Positions 1 through 13,140 of a DNA stretch of 64,000 bases are shown here, one piece after another. Each line of letters starts with the position of its first letter. The stretch's first letter is position 1. Made by a program: the position numbers and the translations under genes. The stretch spans positions 15,486,501 to 15,550,500 of the forward strand of contig NC_060107.1 of NCBI RefSeq assembly GCF_021155765.1, written 5' to 3'. The notes under the pieces were generated by a model that saw only the letters and a list, made by a program, of their open reading frames with translations, had not been told where the DNA came from and searched no databases. This DNA is from Diprion similis (lineage: Eukaryota > Arthropoda > Insecta > Hymenoptera > Diprionidae).

Positions 1-2339
1 TTATATTATATTACAAGGCTATCAGTATATACATAAAGAATACACTTTGATGTACAAATTTATTCGTAGATGAGAAATTGTAAAATAATTTTACATTTCA
101 AATGAATTACATATACTATACTAAAACCTTCACAATAATGTGTAAGTATCTCTTACATAATTTCATAGCAGGGACATTGTTATCTGGCTGATATTTACCA
201 GTATACAATCAGACGATAAATAGTTACTTGTAAGGTATTCTCTCTTAATTCCAACAATATTTGGAACGCCGTTGTAACGATATATTTCCATTTTACTGTA
301 ATTTCCCAGTAACTTCAGAAAATGAAATTGTTTTTAGTGCGTTATTATTAGTTATTGTGTATCAGAAATTAATTGAATCCCTAATGAATAAAATAAAAGA
401 AAAATATATGACGTTCACCTAATTACAAAACGTGATTGTCCAAAATTATTTCGTTACACGGATATTGTTCTGTATCCTAAATGAATACTTTATGTGTACC
501 TAAAAATAATTCAACACAATTATGTAACGGATACCGAGAGTTTAGTTGTTTAAATAGTAAGATCAACATTTAGTTTGGCAACGACAGCAAAGTTACTTTC
601 CTGATTGAAAAACGCCGAAAAGTGTAGTATTTACTACTATAATCACACACTCAACAGTTACTCGTACCATATTTTCTTTGTTATTATTCCAACAGTATAA
701 GTAACACGTTATTATAAAACGATACCTATAAATGCAATTTCCTTTTAACCTAAGATAACTTTTCTGCTTGAGTGAGTATATTTTTAGTCTGATCGATTGA
801 AAGTCAGTACCTATTTTTTACACGAGAAGAAAAAGTAAAACACGTACGTTTTCGATTGTAAGGTTCAATCTCACAGAAATATTATATACGGTATACGTTT
901 TATGGAGAGATATTTATAGAAGAGAGAGAGAAAAACTCGATGCAGGCGTCAACTGACGTTTCAGGTAGTGTGATAAGTGGGACCGTATAATTCTTTTATA
1001 CCTGAACCAAGATGCGAGGAAACCGTATTAAATTATTCAACGGAAGGTGCAGTTACAAGACCCGCAGGGAGACATTTCCCTTCCAGCTTCCGTTTCTGTC
1101 ATGTTATGTGCGTAGACGTGGACTCTTAGTTGTTTCCTGCTTACAAAATAAGCAATGAGGTTGAGGCAGGCCGGTCGTCATACTAATTCATCCTGTGGGG
1201 TTCGCGACGCAGAATTCCACATCGAAATGGATTTTCTACGGACGTAGGAATTAGTCGAACACATTTTATTTCCTCTATCCTTTACACGTTAAATAATCCA
1301 CGTTTAGAAATATTTTTTTAGGTTAGAAAATTGCTTTCAATCAATGCGAAGGATTGCCCTGCAAGTCTTTTTTCGAAAGAAATCCGAAAGAATTTTGAAA
1401 GTATCTGTGTGTTGGAATTTTTCAGGTTAATCGGAGAGCTTTTCAGGGAGAAAATTTTATAGTCATGATTGAGGAATGATAATCGGTAAACCATAGAATA
1501 CCAAACAACCAATTTCAACCAAACTGAATGTTATTCAAAGCGTGACTTGAAATTGATCTAAGCGTTATGGAAAAAGTCATTGCATTTTCTTAAAAACCTC
1601 CGTAATTGATTTATATGTTCTGAATTTCACTTCAAATGCCGATACATTACAAAAAAATTCTGATTCATTCTGTAAATTGTGTGTTGTGACAAAATTTCAG
1701 TACAATATGGTTGAAAGTTCGATTTTAGTGTTTCCCAGTAGAATCTATAACCGCAGAAGTATGCACAGACTTGATATATCGAAATGCAGAGGTTTGGAAT
1801 AAAATATATTCGATATGATGGAAAATGAACTCAAATATAGAGATTACACTTAAGCTGAAAAGTTAATAAGAGTAACACTAACGCATTTCGGTGATTGAAC
1901 AAGACGATTGCTGAAAAAGATAACTGAAGTTCGTGTACTTCGACCGAAATTGTCTAAAATTATTCAGTAACTTTCAATGAAAAAAAAGCATAATTAAATT
2001 TTAGAAACATAACCCTTCTAGAGTCATTCCAATATGGCGTAAATAGTGATTGTTTTTCAACGTTTCGTTATACGTAGTCATTATTCACTTCAACCACATT
2101 GTGTACCTACTAGGCCCATATAATCTGTAAACTGAAAAACATGCATGCATAGATAAAGATATGTGTACAACGATGCCTACAGCGATTACGTGTGTGTGTA
2201 GATATATGTATAATATATATTATATGCAATATGCAGCATGTAGAAAGACCGAAGTTATACAGCGAACTGACGGACGTGTGTACCCATAAATATTAAAACG
2301 ATGGTTCAGCACTTTCGTTCTACTCTTATAGCGACTGTC
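1..2339. other. AT-rich intergenic stretch, no gene seen
   Basis: Reading frames here are short, stop-rich and lack recognisable domains. No splice-linked exon chain, RNA gene or transposon end was identified. A short alternating AT tract lies near 2200-2230. Confidence 0.5.
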
Positions 2340-3180
2340 TACCTGCTATAAGTATAATCCCTCCACCCTGCGCCCTTCCACCCTGACGATCATTAAGCAG
2401 CGACGTCCATTCCGACAGTTTATACTGCATCAATGCAGTGTGTATACCTCCAATTCCTCTCCTCGAGTTGGTATAAGTGGATGCGCGGCGCTCGCTCGAC
2501 ATGCCTTATTCATGGGCAGACCCCCTTCCTCGTCTCTCCCCTCCGCTCCTAGCCCCCCGTCCCACACGCCCCAACACATGTTCTAACACCAAGCGTAACA
2601 CACCTACCAACCTACGTAACCACCTATCTATCCTGCTGCCTACCTTCTTCAATCGGCCGCGACCCACGCCTGCAGCTCGGTCGGTACACGTGTCACTGCA
2701 TGCCTCCGTTTTCAAGGGTGTGGCGCCATCGCGGCCTAGACGCCCTCAAGAACTTAGCTCTCTGACTTTTATACCTTACATTATATGTATACACTCATAT
2801 TTAGCCTCCAGCAGCCTTTCAGACGCGTCTCCGTATTTTCCTTTTTCATCTTCTTTCTATCTCGCTTTATCTTCACTGCATGTATACATCCGCCATATGC
2901 ATGTGCAGCGCATACTTTTTGTATATACATGTGTGTATATATACGTATACATATATGTACACACAAAATATATATATATATATGCATATATTTATACATA
3001 CACGGTCACATTGCATTGTATAAGCCACGTTGCACCTAGTCGTGATTTTCAAGTGGAACCACTCAGCGTGCAGTTTGTCGTCGTTTACTCTGGGCACACT
3101 CGACCCACTCGATTCAGGCAACCCTCTCGAGTAGCTCGTGCCGTCCGAAATGAACCTCGAGTCACGGTTATATTGTAGCT
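2340..3180. other. GC-richer island followed by TA/CA microsatellite
   Basis: Around 2340-2760 the base composition becomes C-rich on the plus strand, then turns into an alternating TA/CA tract near 2925-3005. A 233-codon open frame crosses both (2477-3178), but its product is low-complexity Pro/Arg/Ser followed by repeated Tyr/Ile from the microsatellite, so I do not call it a gene. It could be a promoter-type island of an unseen gene. Confidence 0.35.
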
Positions 3181-6100
3181 AGTGAGACTCAAAGCTACGA
3201 GAATCGGAATGATTCGATCGAGAAGGGTTTCGAAGGTGTTGTTTATACTCACAGACGCCATCTTGCGGGAGAAAATTTACATCACACTCCGTTTTGCACA
3301 CGGGTCGTGTTTGATCATGAAACTCATTTTTCGACCTGTGTTTAATATTTTCCTAGTCAATGTTACGAGACAAGAGTCTTAACAGCTTGCGTGGCGTTTT
3401 CTGTGTCGCGATACTCGCAATATTCGACTGAAAACAATCAACCGATTGCTCAGTGCGACGCCATATTGATGCGCACTGCATCGACGATTCCGTATCGGAA
3501 ACCTGCATGGATTTCCTCAATCTTTTTACTTCTGAGGAGTTGAAGATGTTATTGTCATAACTTTGGGGTAATTTTGGCTCGTTACTGGCGATTGGCCCTC
3601 TTTAGTATTCAACAGCAGTGGTAGGCTTTTCTTTGTTTATGACGACCCACGGTGGTTCAGGGGGAAAAAGAGAGCGATTAGGACTTGGAGTCTGTAATTG
3701 ACAACGCGATCTCGCAAAGAATCCTGAGCGAGAAGCGAAAGCCCAAGTCGCACACCCCACTTTACTTTTTTAGCGGTTATTCCGGCCTAGGTGGAACGCT
3801 AAATGGCCGCTCTGGGACTGCAATCGAAATTAGTTTTTTAATTGAACGACTTATTTAGTGATTAAGGAGGGGCAATGCGAAAGAATGATGGATGCACATT
3901 TACGTTCAAACCACCACCATCTGCCTATCCTTCCGCTGTGTACCCACTTTTATTTCATCGTCTTAAACACAGTAGGGCCAACCGGTACAGATTGCCTCGC
4001 TAAGAGTTCAGTTCTAATTTTGAAAGAAGGTTATCTCACCCCGCTGCCCGGTTATCAACTCTACTCCAAAGGTTCAACATCCACGCTGTTAGACATCTTT
4101 AGGAGACTACTAACGATACCTCCGCAACTCGTTTGAAGTCGATTGTCCTGTAAAATGGTTTAGTTCAATGTAGTCTTCAAAATGAGTAGAGATAACCGTG
4201 TCGTGAATGATTTTAAAAGTCATTTTTCAATATATATTTCACTCTCTACTAACTCGATGTCACTAAAGACAAACTGTAACGGCTTACAGGGAGTTTTCTG
4301 TCCTTTTGTATTTGAATTATTATCGATCAGTGAAACAGAAACCAAAACGATTAACTGATCACCCAATGCGGCGCCAATCTTGCTTTGAGTATAAATTGGC
4401 GGTCGTAAATAAATCTTATCCTCACAATCCCAAATATTATTCCAGAATTCTTGCTAACTTTTGCCAGAAAAATATGAAATATAATCTTGTAGAGTATTTG
4501 TTTATTTAATTACTAGGAGCTCCACCTCTACGCGGTTCGCGCCTCACTTATACTTGTGCATGTGTAGCTTAATTTAATCTAGCTATTGGATCCTCACAGA
4601 TCACCTGAAACGTAACTTATTCTTCTAGGCTTACAATTAGTGATGGTACAATAACCTTTCGCGTTCGGACCAGGGTTTGTCCCGTATGACACGCTTAATC
4701 TTTAGGTGATTCAATTAATTTGTTATGTAATTTAACCCATGCCAAAAACGTATATTGCATGTGTCAAAATTTCTGATCTTACCTTCCCGTGTCTCTCTTT
4801 TATCTTGAACAGTCACCAGGATAATACCATGAAGAGACAATTTCCATCAGAGATCATCTTCATATAAATTCCATTCAGTCTCCATTGGTCATAGCTAATA
4901 ATAAGAGCTGTTTACAGCCTCTGGAGAGCTATCAATATAGCTAGAACTATCAAATAAATACCGTATACCATCTACCTATCACTTGAACACCAACTACATG
5001 CATACGAACCGTATGTTTTCTGAGAAAATTTCGAATCACGCTATTGTTAGATTTTTTGATTGTTAAGAATGTTCGATTTAATCTTAGATTATATTGTTAG
5101 ATTTGAAAACAGTTTTATGATGTCGAGAGATTTTTTACTATGCAGTTGGAAGCGCACTCAAAATTTGAACGTGGCATGAACATTCGTGAACGCGGGTCCC
5201 TGCATAAATTTATGTATCCACACTCTTAGGGAGGGAGATCTCAAGCATAACGCGTACATATATAATTTTAGATAGGAGTATGACTAATCGTAAATCCATG
5301 GGTATAAATAAACAACGCCGCTTTAGCTCGCTTGCGTCTTGCAGCTACTATATCTACCTGCACCATTTAACAGCCGAGAGAACGAGCGTATTGCAGGAAA
5401 ACGAGCAAACGAGCGAATAAGACATAAGTATTGAATTAATTGCCACGATTTGAGAAATTAAGCGACTGTAATGTGCACTTGGCCTGCATGCCAGACACTG
5501 CACTAATTCACCCAAGGCATCTCAGGCGTGTTATGTAGACACATATGTATACGCCACAGGCCACACACAAGTACCTATACCTACACATAAAAATAAAATA
5601 CTAGTATCTTATAATGGAAAGTCGGGAAAATGGACTCCCGTGCTCCAGGAAATGAGATAAGGATCATGGGGGTCTGAAAGGAAATGAAAGTAAAATGATT
5701 ATAACTTGCGGATCGCGGGCAAAAAGCAATTAGAAGATGCAACATTAGGGGGTTTTGGACTCGTTTGTTAGGTATACCAACAGATTTAAATAAAATAAAT
5801 CTAGGTCCACATTGAATCTCACCTAGATTTTGGTTCCTCGATGATTTCAATGTAGACCGATCAATAATCGCTTTGGAGATGATTCAGGGAATTGGATGGA
5901 CACATTGTGGTTGACAGTGACATCGGCGTACGCGGCCAGTCATCGTTCTTCTCTGTTCACGAATGGGGGAACGTGTGGTCGAAGTCAGTTTGGAGCACAA
6001 GACGCGCAGGTGTTTCAAGAAAAAGTTAGGTATACACTATCATACGTCTATGATCGGGCTGCAGAGGGGGCCGAATCCTCCGCAACGCTGTGCCGCGCCG

Positions 6101-6970
6101 CCGTTTGTATACTATCTTGAGGGACGACTGCTCGAAAGAGAATAATGCATTCTGAACAAGGGTAGACAACTGACCACTCTCTCTCTGTATAGATGTCCTA
6201 TCCGCAGGGGGATTAGCTCAGCCTGCAGGTTCTGCTCTTCATATTTTGTCAGGTCAGGGAACGATGGAATCGTGTATAAGTGGTTTATTTTTTTCCTTAT
6301 CTATCGCTACATCGCTCTGTCGAGTCAAACCAATTTCAAAAGGTATATAGAATTTCATTTTTTGTTACAACGATTTTGTCGGTACTGTGGTATAAATTCT
6401 GAACCACTCATTAGAATATCGCAACGACTATAATTATTCCATCAAATATGATCGGAGGAAAATTTTCGGATTTTAAAGAGGATACAAAATCGCTGTAACA
6501 TTATACAGTTCGTTTATGAAGTGAAGCAATTTCGAGAAATCGATACTTTTATTTCGGGTTCTCCGGACGGTGAACTTATTGTGAGTCACATTTTGAGGCT
6601 GATTACAAATCCGAAGTCTGAAAACTCTCTCTATTAAGAAGATTGCATTTGCTTTTACGACCCTCAAATTCTATTTTCTTAGAACTTTGGAGCGCTGTAA
6701 CTCAACCAAAAACCATCCGGTAACTTTCAGACGATCCTGTTCTAAAGATAAGTATTTGAGAAAACTTGCTCAGTCGGTTGGTATAAGATGGTGTGAGAAA
6801 CAAGTGTCTCTAGATTCTAATACAGAATCAATACCGATATAGATATGTAGCAAGAACCCTTGTACAATATCTGAAAAGTTAAACGTTAAAAGGAAATTCC
6901 ATTTCATTGACCCGTTCGAGGGTAATCAAAAAACCTGCAACCACGCAGGTACTTTAGTCGAGTACTTAGT
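3181..6970. other. Intergenic sequence, no supported gene
   Basis: Only short frames without family resemblance are visible, for example 3858-4136 plus and 5896-6120 plus. No terminal inverted repeats or RNA genes were recognised. Confidence 0.45.
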
Positions 6971-7530
6971 CCAGCGAACTAAAAATCTGTACGCGCAAGC
7001 AAAATTCCTGCGAGTTCAGATCCGTTCGAAATCGCCAGTCGTTTTGATCCTGCTTTCTGATCTTCGGCGTGCACAGGCTGGCTTAAATACCGGGTTCGGG
7101 TAGGAAAACAATGACGGGGGTCGTGGCTAGAAGGCAGACACAAACGCAGAGCGAGAGGGTGCCGGTCGTATTTGCTCTCGTCGCTATAGTCTGCCGACAC
7201 CTTGTACAAACAAACACTAGATCTTTCTGGATGCATGTATGTATACATATGCAGATAGAGGTATGACGTACTACAATTCCAGGCAGGAGGTGCAGCGCCA
7301 TCCGCCCGACGTGGGGTTGGCGTTCCTGACTCCGCGCCACACTCGGGCTCATTACGCATGCACCCCGAACGACGGGCAACGCGGTGACTGACTGACTGCC
7401 CGAAGCTCCTCCCGGGTTGACAATCCCCGCCTGCCGCAAGTCGGTTCACCCGGGAGACTCTCTTCTGCAAACCTAACCTCGTCTCCCTCGAAACCCTTCC
7501 TCCATCCCCTTCTGCCCCCATAGGACAGCT
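6971..7530. other. GC-rich island
   Basis: This block is clearly richer in G+C and CpG than its surroundings. It carries a 180-codon minus frame (7521-6979) and an overlapping frame, both Arg/Pro/Ser-rich and without recognisable domains. Long frames in GC-rich patches of an AT-rich genome are expected by chance. A promoter CpG island or an unrecognised first exon remain possible. Confidence 0.35.
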
Positions 7531-8540
7531 CTTTTGCGTATTATGTTATGTGATCTGCAAGCCTTGTTTGCATGCCCATGGCTGTGTTTGCATATGGGTT
7601 AGAGCGTGAGCGCCAACCCCGATCGTTGTGTAGTTATACTTTACCATAATCTCTCGACTAATATGCTTACTGCACGATTAGGGAGCGAAGGATGAGAGCG
7701 CATGGGCCATTCTAAGGTGAATCTGCCAGCTTTTGACCATCGGGTGCCAATCAACAGGGGAATGGTCGGATCAATCCATTTAAAAGAAATACTTTTTTCG
7801 ATCACGTCGGACTTTGGAGATATAGAAATCAATGTTTTAACTCTGAAACTGTTGCTCGTAGAGCGCAATTTTGACGAAATTTTTCATACCCTTCCGACAA
7901 TCAACTTACAATCCCTTTCTGTTCAAAAACCGATAAGCAATGATTGAAATACGTCGATACAGCTCTCCAGGCACAACTTTAATAATTCAAAATCGAAGAC
8001 AATAATAGATGTTTTCGAAAAGCTTGGGTGTCCCTCGATGAATATATCGTACGATTTTCTTACGTTGATTATCGTGTTCTCCAGGTGCCAAAACATTAAG
8101 ACATCGTCAAAGTATATGACAATTTCGTATTTCGTGAAAAACGCGTAAGATATTCTTGTTATGTAAAGAATCGTGTGTCTCAACAATCGTCTGCTCGCAC
8201 AGACATACTCGCCTTTGGTTCGTATGCGTGCTCACTTGCGAATCATATTGCAAACTTATGCTCGGTGTGGAAAGACCGAGTTTGCCTCCTTGTTACACAA
8301 TATGCTATTCTTACTCGATTACGCATCAGTGATCAAAAAACAAAAGTCGATAATGATTTCTTGGTCGTAGGATTCCAGCTTCTCCTGATATAAGTTTCTC
8401 AACATATTCTACAGCGCAAACAAAGGCGTATATATGTATAGGAACTAAGCACATCTCCTGACTGCAGTGTAACCGTGCTCAAGGTACACCATAACTTGTT
8501 TAGAAAGAAGGTTTAGAAAGTCCCGAGGGAGAGATTCGGT
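7531..8540. other. Intergenic sequence, no supported gene
   Basis: No feature is supported. One minus-strand frame near 7923-8186 contains the residues YFDD but nothing else that convinces me of a reverse transcriptase. Confidence 0.35.
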
Positions 8541-9015
8541 TCGAGCTTGACATCGAAATCCCGTGACGTATCTAATTGGAGCCACTTTAGCGGCAGGGCG
8601 GGCGGATTGGATAAGCCATAAGCCACCCGGACCCGCTGCAGGAGATCACCCCGGGGCTTACACAACTGCCGGGGAGAATCTCGTGCCTACCCACCAACCT
8701 AATTTGACTCGGGCGCCCGGCCCGCGTGTATCTGCGAGTGGATCCGGCGTAAATAATGCCGATTATCCCCCCGGCAATTGTTTTATCGACCGAGCACGCC
8801 GCTCAAGGGGCGACTGCTGCGAGTCCGCCTCCCTCCCTCGCAGGACATTGCGAGGATACGTGTGTGCGTCCTTGTCTCTGCTCGCTCCCGGGCGGAACCG
8901 GGAAAGGAGGAAAAATGAAGTAAATAGGAGGGGCCGGGCTTTCTTTAAGGACGCCGGGGAGGCCTTCTCCACTCCGCGCAAATCTCCTTCTGCACCGTCC
9001 GTTGCTCGGTAACAA
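8541..9015. other. GC-rich island with long plus-strand open frame
   Basis: The stretch is strongly GC-rich with many CpG dinucleotides. A 149-codon plus frame runs 8563-9012, and shadow frames run on the minus strand. The predicted product is Arg/Pro/Ser/Ala-rich and resembles no family I know. A CpG-island promoter is the more likely reading, but a lineage-specific short gene cannot be excluded. Confidence 0.35.
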
Positions 9016-10624
9016 GGGGTAATTCGATAACGGGAATTAGCGAGAATTGATTGTAGGACCTCGACAGGATTTAAGGATGATTCGCGCGGTTAATAAAACT
9101 CTCCATGTTTTGAGCTCAGCACTTGAGGCCGTGGTGTCACAGTACAGACGAAGCAAACAGATTGCATTTTATAATTTTACTCTTCCCTGGGCAATGAGAT
9201 CTATTGAAATTCCGAGAAATCGGCAAGTTTGCAATTGTGCTAGTATGGTCACGAAGAAGACACTCGAAAAACTGAAAGAAATATTTTGAATTACGTATAC
9301 TTGCAATTGATTCTTTGAAGTTTACTACGTAAGCGCGATCGTGAATCCTATCATTTCTCAAAGTCTAGAACGATTCTGTAGCAAATGAAATGATCCATGT
9401 TAAATGAAACTGATTCACTTCTAAGAGCTTGACACAATCTGAAACAAGAATCCAGCGGTATTCTCGTCCCAGGTACCTGTGCGAGAAAAGTGCAGAAAGA
9501 CTTTATGTAGGCGCCATCTGTTGGAAAATACGCGAGTCAAGTTCTGCCGATAAGAATACTGTTCATTTTCAACTGGCTATATTGTAATCTGCAGAACCGA
9601 CAGATACGATCGATATTTACGGTGTCCAGTTCAGTTGATCATCAATAAATACCTTCCCTTGACAAAATCGTTGACGAAAGCCGAACTCCGAGCTCGAAAG
9701 AGTTAATAAAACCAAATTTCTTCCAGCTCCATTATTTCCATGGTGCACAAAATCTAATTATAAAGACCTAAAGCCCTAAGGGTGAGTCGTTAAATTTTTG
9801 TTGTTCGAGTGCTCGATTTCCGACGAATTCTAGACAGCCGATCAGTCCGAGGAGTGTAGGACCGCATCGCACAGCGTGATTTTAAAAAAAGCATTATAGT
9901 GAACCGAGTTCACGCGGATACCCAGCCGCATCCGTGCTCACAATACATCATCATCTGTGAAATTAATGTTGAAATATGCTCAGCGTCAATGATAAGGTAC
10001 CTCGGGACTGAGCCAGGTAGGCCTCGGTGAGATATGTCTAAATACATAAACGTGACGGCTGATGGACGGGTGGCGGACCCTGGGGCCTGTCCGCGGGGGT
10101 CCGGAGCCTCGGGCCCGGCGTGATTCGGCCGCGGCACCCTGCTACGCGCCATGCATCAACACCCAAGATCCCATTATAGCTCATCAAAATAACAAACACG
10201 CCCTCCTCACTAAACTAACATTCTTTGTTCGCGTCAAATCCCAATATTCATCAAAATTACCTTGACACAGGCCAAATAAGCTGCTCGCTCGGGGGCCTGT
10301 CTCGGAATTTCATTCTCGCTACATCCGCAAATCGTGATTTTCACCCATCTGGAGAGTATTTGATCAACTTGTTGTTGAACATCTGCAATCACGACAATCG
10401 GATATTAAATACCTCTTGACTATTACAATTTTTCTGTATTTCTCATAGCTCCAAAAGCTATTCACAAAATACACCCAAAACTTCAGAGATATCGCACTCA
10501 TGCTCACAATTTCTACGGAATTGAGTTGGTCATCAACAACGACGGAATCCAAACTATGGAAAAATTCTAACTAGGCGGACGAATTGTACGCTGGCTTTGT
10601 GATATTTAATTATATATCATGCGA
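9016..10624. other. Intergenic sequence with small GC-rich patch
   Basis: Mostly AT-rich with no supported gene. A compact GC-rich patch lies at about 10055-10145, and a GCGCCATCTGTTGG word occurs near 9510, a motif that recurs in insect non-coding DNA. Confidence 0.35.
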
Positions 10625-10628
10625 TTAA

Positions 10629-11327
10629 GGGGTTACTCTACTGTGGAATTTTCAATTTTTTCCCCTCTAAAAAGTAGTTTCAACGATTAAGATTAATATG
10701 CAATAAATTTTATGTTGATATTCAGAATATTTTTTCAGTCAAAGCATTTGGCATGAGGTAATTTTTTCACTCACGATACTGTTGCTCAAACTTTAAGCGC
10801 TTTTTTTCGGAACTATGTTTTTCATAACAGTGTATTTGGTTTCTTAAGCTGCAATCGATGAATCGACTTGAAATTTGGTACACATATTCAAAGAAATAGT
10901 ACTTTTCGACTGATGAACGATTTCATCGTTTTCATTTTTTGTTCAATAATTAATTTAATAATAATAAAACCTATTCTTTAACCAAAAATATCGTAAAAAT
11001 TGAGGAACATTTTTCGCGTTACCAAACAGGAAAAAAATCTCCATCGGCCGATGCTAATACAATGTAATTATTAAGCATATTTCTTATGTGACCGACCATC
11101 GATACTTGAAATATCACGTACGCCGACCGACAGAGCAAAAAACCATCGAGAGGTGCGAAGATTTTTATCAAATTACATTTTTTTCCAATAAAAATGTTCA
11201 AACACACTCCTTAACATGTACATACATGGGTAAATATCAAAAAATTAATGATACTGCACCAGGTTTTCCGAAATTAATTTAAAAAAAATTAGCGTATTTC
11301 GAAACTCATCATATAGTAGAATGGCCA
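10629..11327. mobile_element. Candidate TTAA-flanked MITE
   Basis: The 699 bp segment is flanked on both sides by TTAA (10625-10628 and 11328-11331), the target duplication typical of piggyBac-like elements. The two ends show weak inverted similarity: GGGGTTACTCTACT on the left, and a reverse complement reading TGGCCATTCTACT on the right. There is no transposase frame. The short imperfect ends make this tentative. Confidence 0.35.
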
Positions 11328-11331
11328 TTAA

Positions 11332-13036
11332 TATTACCAAACATGATCCTAACCGCTTGAATAGAGTTCTCCACTCCTTTACATTTATGCAGATCTGCTA
11401 AAATCATCAGCTCATTTTCCGATACTGCGACACTATATGGCTCTAGACATGCTCATAATTTGGATCACAATAGGCATGGAACAGTCGAGTTTACCATGAG
11501 ATATGAAAATAATAGCACGAATATAGAGCAAATATCTTCGTGTCAGAGAAATTTACACGAGTAGATACGGTAGTTAAACCCGTGGTTAAACCAGACCGTT
11601 TTACGACTGCAAAACACAGGTCTAGTCCGCCTATTTGTAGGCAAATTACGTTACCGTTTTATAAGCGTAACACCAGTTGCCTATGCACAGGCGATCTCTA
11701 GTTGTCCGGTAACCATAAATTACACTTTACTCATGGTCGTAACCGTGTATGTGATCGATAATTACTTTCAGAAGTCACGAAAATAAGTACAGCTATTTAG
11801 CATCTGCTAGCTGACAAGTTCAACTGTGTCACCCTATTCACCATTTGAAATTTAAATTCTTGCGAATAACGGTTTTTTCGATTTTTTTTTATGTTTAGTG
11901 TTGTGTCTGTAAACTTTTTGATTTTCGTATTCATTGATGTGTATACATAACGATATTTATTCAAGTGAAAATTACACATAGAAGAAATTTATTTGTACGA
12001 TTCTCGGAATTGAGTTTTATACATAACTTAATTCATTTCAAAAAGCGAATGACGGATTAAAATATATTGTGCAGTCTATACGTATTGCGAATATTGAATG
12101 CCAAATCTTACAGTTTGAGACGAGAGAAATGAGTCAGATAAGAATTTTCTTTTTTTTTTAGTTTTTAGTTTTTCCTACTTCGCATTTTGACAATTATGAA
12201 AATTTGGAGGAAAAACAATTTTGAGATCGCGAACCAAGCATAGCTCAGATGCCGTATACTTCGATACATGACTGTATTGAAATTTGTATTCTACCTCACA
12301 TCTAGACTTCCACGTATTTATTACACACGTTACACCAGTTTTCTCTAAGGCCAGTCTATAATAGCAAAATATTTCAAAAATAGATACATACACTGTCTAA
12401 TTGTAAGACGCGCTCACTCGGCATGCGCACGTAGAAGCAATATACAATATTATTATTATCATATTACAATAATCATACAATGTATTATTAAATAATGTAA
12501 ATTACTATTAACGATAATGTATATTGATATTATTATTATCATATAGGATTAAAAATTTGATTTGTATGAACGAAAATACTCCTTAAACAATTTAATGCTG
12601 TTATATTCATTATTTTTATACGTTATTATATGACTATCATAAAGTAGGAGTAAGGCACTCCGCGTGTAAAAGAACACAATACGTTGTTTGTAATACGTAT
12701 TTCCAACGTACTTTAATCGCTAATCTACTAATATTATTAATAGAAGTGATAATAATAGTAACAATAGTAAATATTAATTTTTGTAAGGCATAAAACCAAA
12801 TTTGATTTTGGTTCATGAGAGTTTTGAGTCCTATATTTTCCACCTCTTGTTGTTACTTATAGTATGATAATTTAAAGGCACTTCGATCAGTTCTTATGCG
12901 AATTATAAATAATCAATCAACTAACGATGCTATGATCTCATATTTGCTTTCACCTTGTTAACCGGCGTTGGGATATTTCGAAATAAAAAAGAGGAGGTAT
13001 AATTTGAGATTTTTCGCAGAAATATTGTTTGATCGC
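11332..13036. other. Downstream flank of beta-subunit copy A
   Basis: Lies 3' of copy A and probably includes its 3' untranslated region. No canonical AATAAA was found close downstream of the stop at 13037. Alternating TTATTA and AT-rich runs occur around 12440-12560 and 12725-12775. A short hairpin at 11628-11703 is listed separately. Confidence 0.4.
11628..11703. repeat. 76-nt hairpin related to the hairpin at 17135
   Basis: The arm starting CGCCTATTTGTAGGCAA is complementary, with mismatches, to the right arm, whose reverse complement starts CGCCTGTGCATAGGCAA. The loop is short. The TAGGCAA core and the GTTAC/ATTAC continuation match the hairpin at 17135-17214, so the two look like copies of one tiny family. 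Confidence 0.45.
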
Positions 13037-13140
13037 CTAATCAATCATGAGCTCAAAATGCACTGCTCCCATTCCAGAAACACGATCATGTTTTATGTTA
13101 CGAGCCCACGCCTTGCACTCAACATTTATTAAAATTCCAG
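13037..13140 (-). CDS. nrv: Copy A exon 6 (C-terminal, stop)
   Basis: The acceptor is TTTACAG at 13141-13147. It encodes residues 278-311: the last ectodomain cysteine in the GILINVECKAWA motif and the C-terminal HFELMID, then TAG. The 104 nt length equals the homologous exon of copy B. Confidence 0.9.

Noticed and set aside
2477-3178. 233-codon plus-strand frame
   Set aside because: Product is low-complexity Pro/Ser/Arg, then Tyr/Ile from a TA/CA microsatellite; no domain or splice partners.
6200-6245. GGGGATTAGCTCAG word resembling a tRNA D-arm
   Set aside because: No acceptor stem, anticodon arm or T-arm can be drawn around it.
6979-7521. 180-codon minus-strand frame
   Set aside because: Arises in a GC-rich patch with overlapping frames; no recognisable family or signal.
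7923-8186. Minus-strand frame with YFDDVLMF, resembling a reverse-transcriptase YxDD box
   Set aside because: Only this short motif fits; the flanking residues lack other retrotransposon RT motifs, and neighbouring frames do not extend it.
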